From Diadema setosum (taxonomy: Eukaryota > Echinodermata > Echinoidea > Diadematoida > Diadematidae), in assembly GCF_964275005.1 (NCBI RefSeq), contig NC_092689.1:7231200-7295199 (forward strand): 64,000 nucleotides of DNA. The letters are read 5' to 3'. The position numbers and the translations under genes were made by a program. How positions within the stretch are numbered: position 1 is the stretch's first letter; the number at the start of each line of letters is the position of its first letter. A model generated the notes under the pieces. That model ran no database searches. It saw nothing but the letters and a program-made list of their open reading frames with translations, and was not told where the DNA came from. Below, piece by piece: positions 12,606 to 43,300 of the stretch.

Positions 12606-13452
12606 GACTAATTCTTCTGATTTTTTTTTTCATGTCAAAAAAAAAAAATAAATAAAATAGTGAACATGTGCCTGTGGGTCAAAATCACATTAGAGAAATG
12701 TAGCTAATTGGCAAATGTGATTAAATCACTATCCATTTTGTTCAAATTGTGACCCTTAAAATAACATTCTTTTCACAAGTCTTAGATGAAATTTCGACAA
12801 TTCTATTTAATTTTACTCTCATCAAATGTGAGTAATTGCACTTTAAGAACACATGCCATGCAGACGCAACATCGAGACAATATTACACAGGGAAATCAGA
12901 ATGCTGTAGGCAATTTCTCTCCTTTCACTGATACACACATTTTAATTACTACTGAACATTTTACAAGTGTACATTGCATGTCGCATCAAATGAGAGCAAA
13001 TGTCTGCCTTGTAAACAACACCTTAAACAAACTTAAAGGTACATTTATTTCATTGATTATTGAAAATCAGATGAGTTTGTGAACATAATACATCTGTCAA
13101 AATGAAAGTTAAGTTATGGCTAAAGTCTTGAGGTATGAATCCCCTTCCTAGACACTATAGATTAAATTGGAAAAGAACTTTGTTAGTATTAGTCTGGTGA
13201 AGGGGGAGGGCATAAACCTAAAGTAGAAAATTCTGTTTGAGAATATAAAAAACAAAACGGTAATGAGTTTATTTCAATACCATATTCATTCACCAAGTCT
13301 TATGAATTAACATTTTGGCTGTTCAAAAGTCATTGAAAATTATTCCCTCACCCACTGATGATGTGGGCACATGAAAATCACATTTCAGTACAAGGCATTC
13401 CTGTTCCTGTGTGACTCTTTCCCCAAGAAATGTTTTATTTTTCTATTTTTAT

Positions 13453-13680
13453 TTATCTAGTCATTTTTTTGAAATCTTTGAAGGCTTCCATGGTGGTAAA
13501 ACGTTGAGTGGTAGAAGGCTTTGCGGTGCACCACGTATTCTTTCTGGAGTACGTGAGTGGCCCTGAAAAGGGCCTACTCAATCCCGACGTTTCGTTCTCG
13601 CCGTTCTTAAAGTAATTTTTTTCTTTCTTGTTGGGGTTAAAAAAAAAAAACCCAAAAAAACCTCCCATCAAGAATTTTTT
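13453..13680 (-). repeat. Repeat 3' end carrying GAAACGTCGGGATTG and a histone-type stem-loop
   Basis: On the minus strand this reads GAACGGCGAGAACGAAACGTCGG, then a stem-loop (entered separately), then ACGTGGTGCACCGCAAAGCCTTCTACC and CCACCATGGAAGCCTTCAAAG. The GAAACGTCG phrase is familiar from 3' regions of Penelope-like elements, but no reverse transcriptase or GIY-YIG coding is visible, so the family is a guess. It lies between the convergent INSC and PSMA1 genes. Confidence 0.45.
13559..13574 (-). promoter_or_regulatory. Histone-type 3' stem-loop sequence
   Basis: The minus strand reads GGCCCTTTTCAGGGCC: a 6-bp stem with a 4-base TTTC loop, followed by AC and, about a dozen bases on, CCAGAAAGAA, a purine-rich block like the histone downstream element bound by U7 snRNA. 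Replication-dependent histone mRNAs end in just this form. No histone coding sequence is upstream on the minus strand, so this is either an orphan fragment or a repeat that carries the same signal. Confidence 0.6.
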
Positions 13681-14269
13681 CTATCCATTTATCTAATCCT
13701 TATATTTTCTTGTTTGTTTGTTTTTTCTTTCTTTCTGGTTAGGGTGGGGGTGGAGATCTTTTCTTTTTTTATAACAAAAATCTATGTTAAGTTCTAGAAA
13801 GTTTCTGTTTATGTCCACAACACTGGCTCCATGAAAGTGTGGCTTCACAATGTACCTGCCAATACCATTTTTGAAAGGGAAAAAAAAATGTCAAAACGAA
13901 AAAAAACAAAAAACCCACAAACCCTATTCTTTTGTTATATCTGAAATGGGGAGGTAATTTTGTTTAATCACTATGTAAATACATGTATCTATCATTTATC
14001 CTGCTCAAAAGACAGCCTTCCTCAGACAAATGTGCATACACGAATATCTACAACGTACCATACCAAAGAGAGCCTTTTCATACCACTGAATTACAACGTG
14101 CCTCAATTCTGCCAAACTGTGACCTCGTTTTAGACAATGGCTCTTCAATGTGCAATAAAGCCTCGTTCAAACCACAATACACAGTAATTTTAGCCTAGAA
14201 GTTGATGTATCATTCACATAAATGCATACTTGCTCACTGAAACAACCTTTGTGCCCAGTCTCTCCAACA

Positions 14270-14480
14270 TACTGTAAAAGTGGAAATTTTCGCGGTGTTG
14301 AAATTTTCGCGCATTTCGCGCAACCACAAACTAGCGCGAAAATAAAAACGTGAATATTTTTGCTTGCCATACGTTCCTGTGCGTGATGTCTTGATTCCGC
14401 GGAATTAAAAACACGCGAAACTCTTCTGACCCGGCCTAGCGCGAAAAATTAGTCGCACGAAAATATCCACTTTTACAGTA
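14270..14480. repeat. TIR element of the TACTGT...GCGAAAAT type (copy 1)
   Basis: The ends TACTGTAAAAGTGGA and TCCACTTTTACAGTA are perfect inverted repeats. The interior is built of TTTCGCG/CGCGAAA blocks on both strands, so the whole unit can fold back. It is non-coding, 211 bp, and lies between INSC and PSMA1. Relatives are at 26488-26685, 28730-28944 and 39079-39308. Confidence 0.8.
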
Positions 14481-14903
14481 AATCACAAGAGTGTGTTTCT
14501 ACAGATGTTCACGCGGTCTGCAGTTGTTCTGACAATCTGCCGAGTGTTTAAACTTCACAAGGCTGCCAACAGTGGCCAACCATATTAGGAAGATTAGAAA
14601 CGGCCATCTGGGATATCCTAGTGTGTAACCTATATCTCAACTGACATAGATAATATTCTCAAAGCAGGGATGCTTTCATTTTTTCTTGTCAGGACATGAT
14701 AGATAGCTCACATCATTTTCAGAGAGCCTCCGGCAGAATGGGGGAGACTTGGCAGTCTGTCTTCATTTTGGGCACTAAATATTGAAAAACTTCACCAGAA
14801 CAGTTCTCCTTTATCAGAGAAGCATTGGAATTTGAGGGGGTATAAGTCAAAGTGGTATGAATGGCTCAATTTGCTATGGCTGGGGTCAAACATGTCACTG
14901 GTA

Positions 14904-33971
<19,068 letters not shown>

Positions 33972-34337
33972 TTTGGTTGAGTTTCTGGATTTCTGCTGGC
34001 AACAGTAGCTACATACAATCTGTACATTCGCAAGGCAACAACCCGGGTGTGATGTTGGTAGGCCTCACAGACGTACACTAGCACTGTGTACTGCACCACC
34101 ACCACATAAACGTGCGTGATCTAGCAAAACGTTCGCACCGTTACGCTGGCTCTCTCGATAAAATGTATTTTGAATTACTAACATTTTACATTATTTGTCA
34201 AAAAAAGCTAGGAAATGAAGTAAAATAAAAAATTAATCACTTAAATAGTAATCATGGAATAGACAATCTAGCATTGGATTTGTGTTAGTATTTAATTAAA
34301 AATGAATTTACGTCTACAGTCTTCTTGGCAGAAAAAC
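33972..34337. promoter_or_regulatory. Probable shared head-to-head promoter of PSMA1 and MRPS35
   Basis: The probable PSMA1 start codon (33971, minus) and the MRPS35 start (34338, plus) are 366 bp apart in divergent orientation. The PSMA1 side has CpG-containing sequence (AACGTTCGCACCGTTACG), the MRPS35 side is AT-rich. No TATA box is clear on either side. Depends on the PSMA1 first exon being right. Confidence 0.5.
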
Positions 34338-37300
34338 ATGGCGGCGTCCTGTCTTTTTATTCGAAATGTTCGTATTTCGTCCTCTACATCGTGGGTCATA
34401 TCTTCAAGATATCAGTCAAGTACAGCAAATAAGTCAAAAGAACATTATGGTTCGTTAGTTTCAACATCATTGCCTGATGTCGACTCTGAAATTGAAAGTA
34501 AGTGAATGTAATATATGCACATGTTGCTGTGTGTAGTCCCATATATTTGTTTCCTTGTCCGGCATGTAATTTACACGATTCACTACAGTTTACTAGCTTC
34601 TTCTTCTTGTTTTCCTCCCTCCGTTAATGTCGGAGATTGGCGAGTGTGGATCGCAGAGATGTGTTCAGGAATGGGCACCTTCCTGTTAGATAGGTGAAAT
34701 CAGGAGGCAGGGTTGGAAAGATTGTGGTTCAGTCGGTTAATATGGAGTTTGTTTATAAAGTGAACTGAAGCATGAAGGGAGCATAGCAGGATTTTGTCAT
34801 TGGCAGACTGTGGGCAGGTGGGAGGTTAGGGTCATATGGTAAGAATGTGATGCATGTAAATTGGGGCGCAGTCTGGGTGTTATAGTCGTTGGAAGGAAAG
34901 GGATGGTCCAGCAGGCACTTTCTATTCTGTTGGTTAAATTCATGACGGATTCCAGTGGAGTGACGGCAGGTAGCCACAAAGTGTACGGTGGTCTCATCAC
35001 CCTCGTTACATGGGGGGCATATGGGGTCCATCTGCTTCTTAATCTTGAGGAGTCTTGTTTGTAGGAGGTATGTGGATGTTAAGAGTTGAGCTCTTGCTGT
35101 CAGGGCCTGTCGGATGATATGGGATGGAGGGTTTGAAGGGTAGAGTATCCTCGGGTTATTGTGATTCCAATGTGTCCAAAATTCAAGTGAGGTTTTGAGA
35201 TTTATCTTTTCTGTGAGGTCCTTTTGTGTTGCTGCAGAGATGATATTTCTTGCGAGGCGTTTCCAGCGGGGATATGGCATGAAGCAGTTCATAAGGTCAT
35301 CGAGTTTAGGTGGGTTGTATTTGGAAAGGGTGGTCTTTAGAGTAAGGATGAGTGGGGTGTTGCAGCTTGCTGCATGGAGGAAGGTACGCCGCTCAAACCT
35401 TGTGTGGTCTAGGTTGAGGGTCTGGCCAAGCAGTAGGAGTGTTTCAAGATCAATACGTCGTGACATTGGTTGTAGGCCGGTGAGGAGATATATACTTTCA
35501 TCTGCAGCAGTCAGGGGTAGACCGATGATCCGTTTGAAAAGGTGTGTTTGCGCCTGATCGAGTTTGGCTATCATGCTTTTTGTCAGGTGGTATATGGAGA
35601 CCCCATAAAGCATACGGGGGAGGCAGAAAGTATTCCATAGGTGTGCGGATATTGTGGGGATGAGACATAAAGTGTGGGCTCCGACTCCAGAGAGGGCATA
35701 AAAGGTTTTAAGGCCTTTTGCAATGATGGTGTCTGTTGGGTCGAGCCGGGTTCCAGATTTCATAATTCCGAGATGCTCATGGGAGGTCTTCTGTTCAATG
35801 GAAGTGCCGTTCATTGCCCATTCCATTTGTCTGTCTGATCTTTTCCTGTTTGTTATGACTATTGCGCTCTTTGAGGGGTTTTATCTTGTAGTGCCATCTG
35901 TCTGCATGTAATATGTCTGTGTAACATTTAGCATCTCGTGGAGTTCGTTGGGTGAAGAGCTCAGTAATGCTACGTCGTCCGCCAAGACGATGACCCCTGC
36001 ATATCTGTTCAGGAAGGTGCATCCAAGGTTTCTATTGCGTAGTTCTTTGATGAGGTCATCAATGAATAGGGTATATAGGGAGGGCGAGAGGACTCCACCT
36101 TGTCGTACTCCCTGGATGATAAGGAAGGGTGGTGATGTTCTCTCTTGCCAGAGGACTCGGCTTGTTATGCCATCGTACATGTCTTGGACGATGTACGTGC
36201 TGCAATCCAAGTGGGCAGCTCTGAGTTTTTCTAGAAGCCCCTTATGCCACACTTTGTCGAAGGCTTTTTCTGCGTCGAGAAAGGCAATGAAGGTAGGTTT
36301 TTTTGCAGCATTGTTTATTTCGATGGTGAGTTCCAGGGAGAGAGAGGTAAGTTGGCAGGAGAATCCCTTGCGGAATCCAAATTGAAGTTCATCTGGTATG
36401 TTCATTGTTGTGAGCTGTCTTTTGAGGTGTGGCTTTATGCATTGTTCAAGGAGTTTGCTAAAGACGGAGGTGAGTGTGATCCCTCGGTAGTTTTTGGGGT
36501 TCATTGTGTCTTTACCTTTCCCTTTATGAAAAGGGAGGATGATGCCTTCCTTGAGGGATCGTGGGCAGAGTCCGCATCTGATGATGGCATTCAACACCGT
36601 TAGTAGTAATCTCTGTGCGCCGATCCCCAGGTTTTTGAAGTGCTCTGGGCTGATATTATCCGCTCCACTTGCCCTTCCGGTCTTTAATCGCCCGATTGCC
36701 TCATTGAGTACGCGTGAGTTAAGTTGCCAGTCACTCTTGTTAGAAGGTTCCAGGCAGTTGTTGTATGGCTGGGTAGCGCTGCTATCTATCTGGGTGAGGG
36801 ATGAAGCGGGGTCATGTGCTAGATCTGCGAAGTATTTGTGCCAACCGATTAGTACCTCCCCATTGGTGTAAGTTATGCCGGCGTGCGAGAGTGAGGTGGT
36901 CTCTCTTTCATTACAAGAGGTGTCTCTGTTCCGTTTGATGAGTCGGTAGAACAAGGCTTGGTTGGCGGTTGAGGCTGATTCGATCTCTTTCATAAGAGAA
37001 TTCTTCTGTCGTGCTCGAGCCTGGCGAAGGCTGCATCGGAAGCTCTTTTTTTGTTCGATATGATTGTCATAGAGGGTTCCGTCTTTCTCACCGCTGCCCC
37101 TTTGCCATGTTTTCCAGGCACAATGTGCTTTATTGAAGGAGCTTTGCAGTTCAGAAGACCACTCTGGTTTTCCTATGTTCTTCTTCGATGGGAAGGAGTG
37201 TGGTAACTTGAGGGAGCAGTTGATCATGTTTCTGGTAAGATGTTCAAGAAGGGTTTCGGCTGTGGTAGAGTCGATCCGTCTGACGTCCATGATCTCCTGG

Positions 37301-40300
37301 AATAAATGCAGTGCTGACATTTCCATTGGGAGTGTATAGCTTTCCTTGATTTCTTGTTTGCTTGCCTGTTTCCACTTGATCTTCAATCTCTTTAGTGGTT
37401 TACACGTTGTGGTGTGGGATTTTTCTGTCTTTGGAGTTTTGTCTGAGGATAGTATTCGGTTGGTGAGAACCATAAGGTGATCTGAGGTGTTGGTAGGGCC
37501 ATAGCCGGTGATGTTGGTATTGTGAAAGAGTCTGGCCTGTGAGGAGGGTACCAGGATGCCATCTATGCTGGATTTATTTCTTCCGTCATCGGAGCGGTAG
37601 GTGGTTGGGTCATCATGACAGTGTAGAGCAGTGAGGTTGGTGAGTGAGCACTGGTTCATGAAGTCCTTCAGGATTGACTGTGTTTTCTTGGTCTTTTTGC
37701 AACCGACAGTGTCTGCATTGAAGTCTCCGGCTATGATAATTGCTCCCGGCGTGGAGGATATGATTTGCGACATCACTGCTAGGCAGGAGTGGTACTCTGC
37801 CTGGTCCGCTATAGACGTGCCGCAGGGGAGGTAGCAACATATGAGTGTTATGCTGTCTTTGTTCTGGCGCTAGCACATCTAGATCTACCACACTCAGCAC
37901 CAGATCCTAAACTAAAGGCTGAGCCTAAGCTAAGACAGTTGTGTATCTCTCTTAGTCCTAGGGTCCTTTTTTTTAAAGGCAGTGTAGACAACCACAGTGA
38001 CACTAGAAGCAGATCTATGTGATGGTATTCTCAAAAAATGCGAAAGAAAAACAAAATCTCTGTTACGTGCCGATGTTATCATGCGATGCTGCCTATATGC
38101 AGTGATTAAATGTACAGCTACAACAGGGTTGACTGCAAGTGCTGACTCGCCAGAATTCAGACACCAATGCGCCGCAACGTCTCCGATACAACCTCGTGAC
38201 CTTGCGCCGATGAGGTATGGTGCGGCGCATTTTTCAGCGGCCTTGTACGCATATTGACATTTAACGTGCATGCATCACATGTGTCTGGATTCTGGAGAGG
38301 CTGGATGTATTGTGGTGGATTATCAAGGTGGCATATTTTGGGATTTTGTTAGATTTTATGATTTTTTTTAACAAAATCAACATTGAGATAAAAGTAGTTT
38401 GATATACTGTATTTAACATACATTGTTGTGGATATAATTTTGTATTTGAGTTGAACAAATATTGCAGAAAAGCTAAAGTGTCCGAAAACTGGTGGTTTTA
38501 CTCTAGTAGATCCCCTACATGTGCGTAACATGCAATGCGATGTTATTGCACTGTGCTGTTAGGTGGTCTCTCTAACAGTATAATCATCATGATCATTGTG
38601 TATGCAACATCATGAAAGTAGAAACAACCTTCATTGTATTTTTCTTACGTTCTTGACAACTTACTTCACTAAAAATGATCTCCAGAAAGGTGCAATCCAT
38701 GCTTATCGTCTTCTCCTCGGGGACCTCACCTTTTTTTTTTTGTAATTCTTAAGTTTCATCTTGTCAGAAATATTTGTCTGTTTTAACTGCAAGTTTTCTC
38801 GGGGGAAGATCTCATTTCTAACTTGAGGCCTGGTCATAATGGCCTCTTTGTGTAGCGAGAAGGAGCCTACCCGTATACAGTGTTACTTTAGTGAACAAAG
38901 AAACGTACAGTACAACATTGTACATGTATTGTTCTATGTAGTATTGCTTTTTTATTCAGAACTTAGCATTATAATCTGTAGTTAGTAGTCAGCTAGGCCT
39001 ATGACCTGAAGAAAATGTAAGCCTGTACAAGTTAAGTGCTGATCATTATAGGTAGACTCTATAATATATGGTACATGCACTGTATAGGCTGTTATTTTCG
39101 GGAGGGTTTAATTTTTTGCGAATTCTGCGAATCACAGTTGAATCACGAATTTAACAACACACGAAAATATTGCAATGCTCTAGGATAATAGTGCATTTAC
39201 GATAGCCTTGTTGTCAATTTGCGAAAACAGCATCTTGCGAAAATGTGTGTGAGCTCCTTATTTGCGAAAATATCTTTATGTTACGCAAATTTAACAGCTT
39301 ATACAGTATATTATCATGTGATTGATTACCTCTAAATTTCTTTTCCTTCTTGACATTTATCCTTCTCTTGCAGAGGTCTCACCTCACTCCGTGAGGGGCA
39401 AAGCAATGAGGGCAATGGAGCAAAGACTGAAGCGATTTTCACCTGTAAGTGATAATGAGACCAGCGGGCTGTGCAGAGAAGTTTTCATCATGTCATACAT
39501 ATTCTTTTCATCATTACAAATCTTAGTTGTGATATACAATGTAGCTTGACATACGTACGAGAGGAAAATGAAATATTCTCAGGATGTAAACACTTTGAAT
39601 TCAATGCTCTTTGTTATATTACAATGTTCAATATTGAAATGACATTTACTTGCATAAGTAATTGAGTACTTGACTACTTCTTGAACAAGGTTCATGAAGT
39701 TTAGTGTTGTAGCAACTACAAATGTAATTAACAGAAGAAACAAATAGTGATGAAGTTTAGCAGGCCAAATTTACAATAATTCTTTCATTCAAAATGTTCT
39801 GAAACAAAGAAAGGTACAAGAAAGGTAGAAAGATTGGTGTAATCCTAGAAACTTGTCAAACTTATTAACATTTCACATTGCAAGAATGACAATGATGTAG
39901 TTGGAGTATAGTAAAAGCAAGGAAAACTTGCGAGAGATTATTTCATCCTTCTTTAATTCATAATTTGTGAAAGGACATGTTGACTTTGTTTGTTCCAGCT
40001 GCCAGCGCCAAGAGAATCTAAGATGGAGGAGGACCAGGACTGGACTGCAGTCTACCCAACAGCAGCGAGCTTCAAATGGTCTGCTGTTCCTCTGCCTATT
40101 AGGATGGGTTACCCAGTGGGCAGGGGCATTCCACCACACAAGTTTGGCAACTTGGAACTCATTAAGGTAGACTTACTACATCAAACCTGCCATCGATCCC
40201 TAGTACATGTGCTTTCCAATTGTTAAATAGAAACTTGTGTCTAAATATGAGTCAACTACTAAGCACGGAATCAAGATAATTCTGAAGTATAAGATAACTT

Positions 40301-43300
40301 CCTAGAGTCTGCTCTATACTATCTTACCTATTATTGTTGTTGTTTTTTAAATCTTATCTTACCTTTGTTGATTAAAACCAAAATAAGTGAAATAATGATA
40401 AAGGTGCTATCCATATGATATGTTAAATGTCATTGGCAAATGCAGAAATATTTTCCTCTGCTCCCTTCCTTACAGATTCCAAACTTTCTGCATCTCACAC
40501 CACCTGCCATCAAGAAACATTGTGCTGCCCTGAAAGGTAACAGAGCTAACAACCAATACTGTATCATGGTATTTTAATTATTTTGTGAGAAATCTGAATG
40601 CATTCCACCACAGTGTTAGGAGTAAGCACTGAAAACAGAATGAAGTAAAAACACAAAACAACACAAAACACAACAAACATTTAACACAGTCATAAAGACA
40701 CATTTCATGCAAAATCTCCCTGTATCATTACAAAGCCTTTTGGCAGTGTAATGCAGTGTGAAAAGTTTGTCAGTGGCTTTCCATTATGCAGAGCATCAAC
40801 ATAGAAATCATCACTATTATGTTTCTTGTATGTGTGTGTCTTCACACATCAAATGACTGAAATGGCTGAGTTTGAGTTCACTGTGTTTTAATGTGTAATA
40901 ATATTGGTTAGATATTTGCATAAATGTGCATACAACAACCTGTTGGAGACCTTTTTTTGAGCTTGAAATAGCAGAAAAGAAATGTTGGCAGTACAAGTAA
41001 AGGGAAAAAAGAGAATACTAAGTGAGCAGTGGTTACTATTATTCTTCTTGGGATCAAGGCATCCCTTTCCCTAGATGAATTACCTACCTACAATTTAGGA
41101 GGCTAAGAAACCTCATCCACCTGAGTTTGGATATAAGAATAAACAGAGCATAAAAGCATACACCACCATAAAATACTTTCTTGTCAGCAGAAGACCTTAA
41201 CATACCATAATGCCATCATGTCACTTTCAGTTGTAAAGATGAAACTAAAAACAGCAATGAAACCCCACTAATTCTATTCTTCAACCAATTTGTTTTGTAT
41301 TACCTCAGATTTATGTACTGAGTGGCCAAAGGGACTTGAGACTGATGCAGACTGTGAAAGGCATTTCCCTTTGGAGACTGAGTCATCAGACTATGTATTT
41401 GCAAGCCCCTCCCTTAGACATCCAAAGTCAAGGGAGGTCACCATTAGGGTAGGTCAAAGGTTAATACTGTGTCATAGCATGTATATATTAATGTTGGCTA
41501 TCATGATTTGGTTTTCTTTTATTGAGTGTGTGTTATGATATATAGGAAAAAATATTAACAAGTGAGATCCTTTTTTTTAAAAAAAGACTTAATTCTGAGC
41601 TTGTTAGAGAGACATGAAAAGATATGTGATGCTACTGTAGTGGTAGTTATCATAGGAAATCTCCATTGTTGTGAGCTCCAGGTTGAAGATTTTTTTTTTT
41701 CACATTTGGTATAGTGGATGGTAATACGATCTTCAACACAGTTTGTAGTAATGAGTCCATCAAATGTGCACTTACAATCTATTGTAGTGATGTGTTCTAG
41801 GCTAGAAAAGTGATACTATGCTTTGAAACTGCATGATGAATGCTTGAAGATCAATGATATTCCTTGAATATCAATAATATTCCTTGAATGTCTAGTAATT
41901 ACCTTTCTCCTCTGAGACAGCTATTGGTAGATCTGTAACACCGATTGATAAATGTGAATACCGTTACCAAAAATAATGTCTTTCCAATTCATTTCGTTTT
42001 GTTTTGTTTTGTTTTTGATGTAACAGCTGAAACTCAGTGAGCTGTCTTTTGACAAGCACGCTAGGTGGAAATTCATCCAGCTCATAGGGGACAAGTACAA
42101 CAAGGAGACTGACATGGTTACCATCTCGGCAGACAGGTATGTAAACTAGTGTAGAATACATTGATTGTATTTTGTGGTAATGTGGGTTTCTGTGGTACAG
42201 ATATCCCTTCCAGATTTTTCTGATTTATCAAAAGTGAAAGATCCCTTCCAATAGAAGTGACGAGTAATGTGTTTGACTCGTTACAAATGTTCCTTTTTAT
42301 GGTCATAGTGGAATATTCATCAGAGGTAGAGGAGTCATAATATTTTCAAAGGTGATTATGGGATATGTGTTTGAAGGACGTAAACATGTAAAAAAAAAAG
42401 TAATGATGTTTCCTTAAGTCTAGGCTATTTTTTATCAAATTAAGCATTTATAATCAATATGTTGATTGACACAAACAAGCAATCAACGATTTGTGTTAAC
42501 TAGCATTATACTAGCAAGCATTCATTCAGTATGATGGAAATAAAATTGGAAAGTGTCTGCATTCCTGTGCTTATTTGTCACTCGTTTTTGTTACACGCCC
42601 AGGTGTCCACTCAGAAAGCAGAATTATGACTACTGCATCTACCTCCTTAGTGTGCTGTATCACGAAGCATGGGTGAGTCATGGGAGCATTACAGACTGCA
42701 TGGGATTATGGTGGATTTCTTACGTGAATGTGTGCGTGTGTGTGTCTGTATGTGTGATTGTGCGAATTCCTGTAAGCATTATGCAGTTACAAAGCAGCTT
42801 TCACTGTATGCTTTGCTCTGTTATTGATTTGAGTGTGCACACTTATTTTCAGGGAATCGTGTCTATTCGCTCAACCAAAAATGTACAATCTGAATATGAG
42901 TATGGTCACTACGTACTTCATATTTTACGTATCAAAGTATATCAGTTTATGCTTGAATGATAGAAATGCTAGACTTATCAGTTTCAAACAGTCACTGAGG
43001 AAATGGCATGAGATGCTAGGCCATCTGTTTGTTTTTCTTAATATTTACACCACTGTCCTTGTAACAGAGCAATAAATAAAAAGACACATCTGCTATTTGC
43101 ACTACATGACAAGGAATAGCTCAAAGTTTGTTTTTTTTTCAGTGTGCCATTTGTATGTGCCCAAAGAAATTAATATGTGACCCGCTACAACAAAAAGGTC
43201 CTAAAGTCGCGTACGGTCGAAGCCGTGAAAATCGAGTTTGAAGTCAGAGCATTAAAATTGGTCAAAACTTACGATTTTCTGATTTTGATATATTATTGGA

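Noticed and set aside
13453-13671. A histone gene on the minus strand upstream of the stem-loop
   Set aside because: No histone-fold coding sequence in any frame above the stem-loop; only repeat-like and A/T-rich text.
34302-34337. Upstream in-frame ATG for MRPS35 adding 12 residues
   Set aside because: The ATG at 34338 has a better context and begins MAA like the human protein; the upstream one remains possible.
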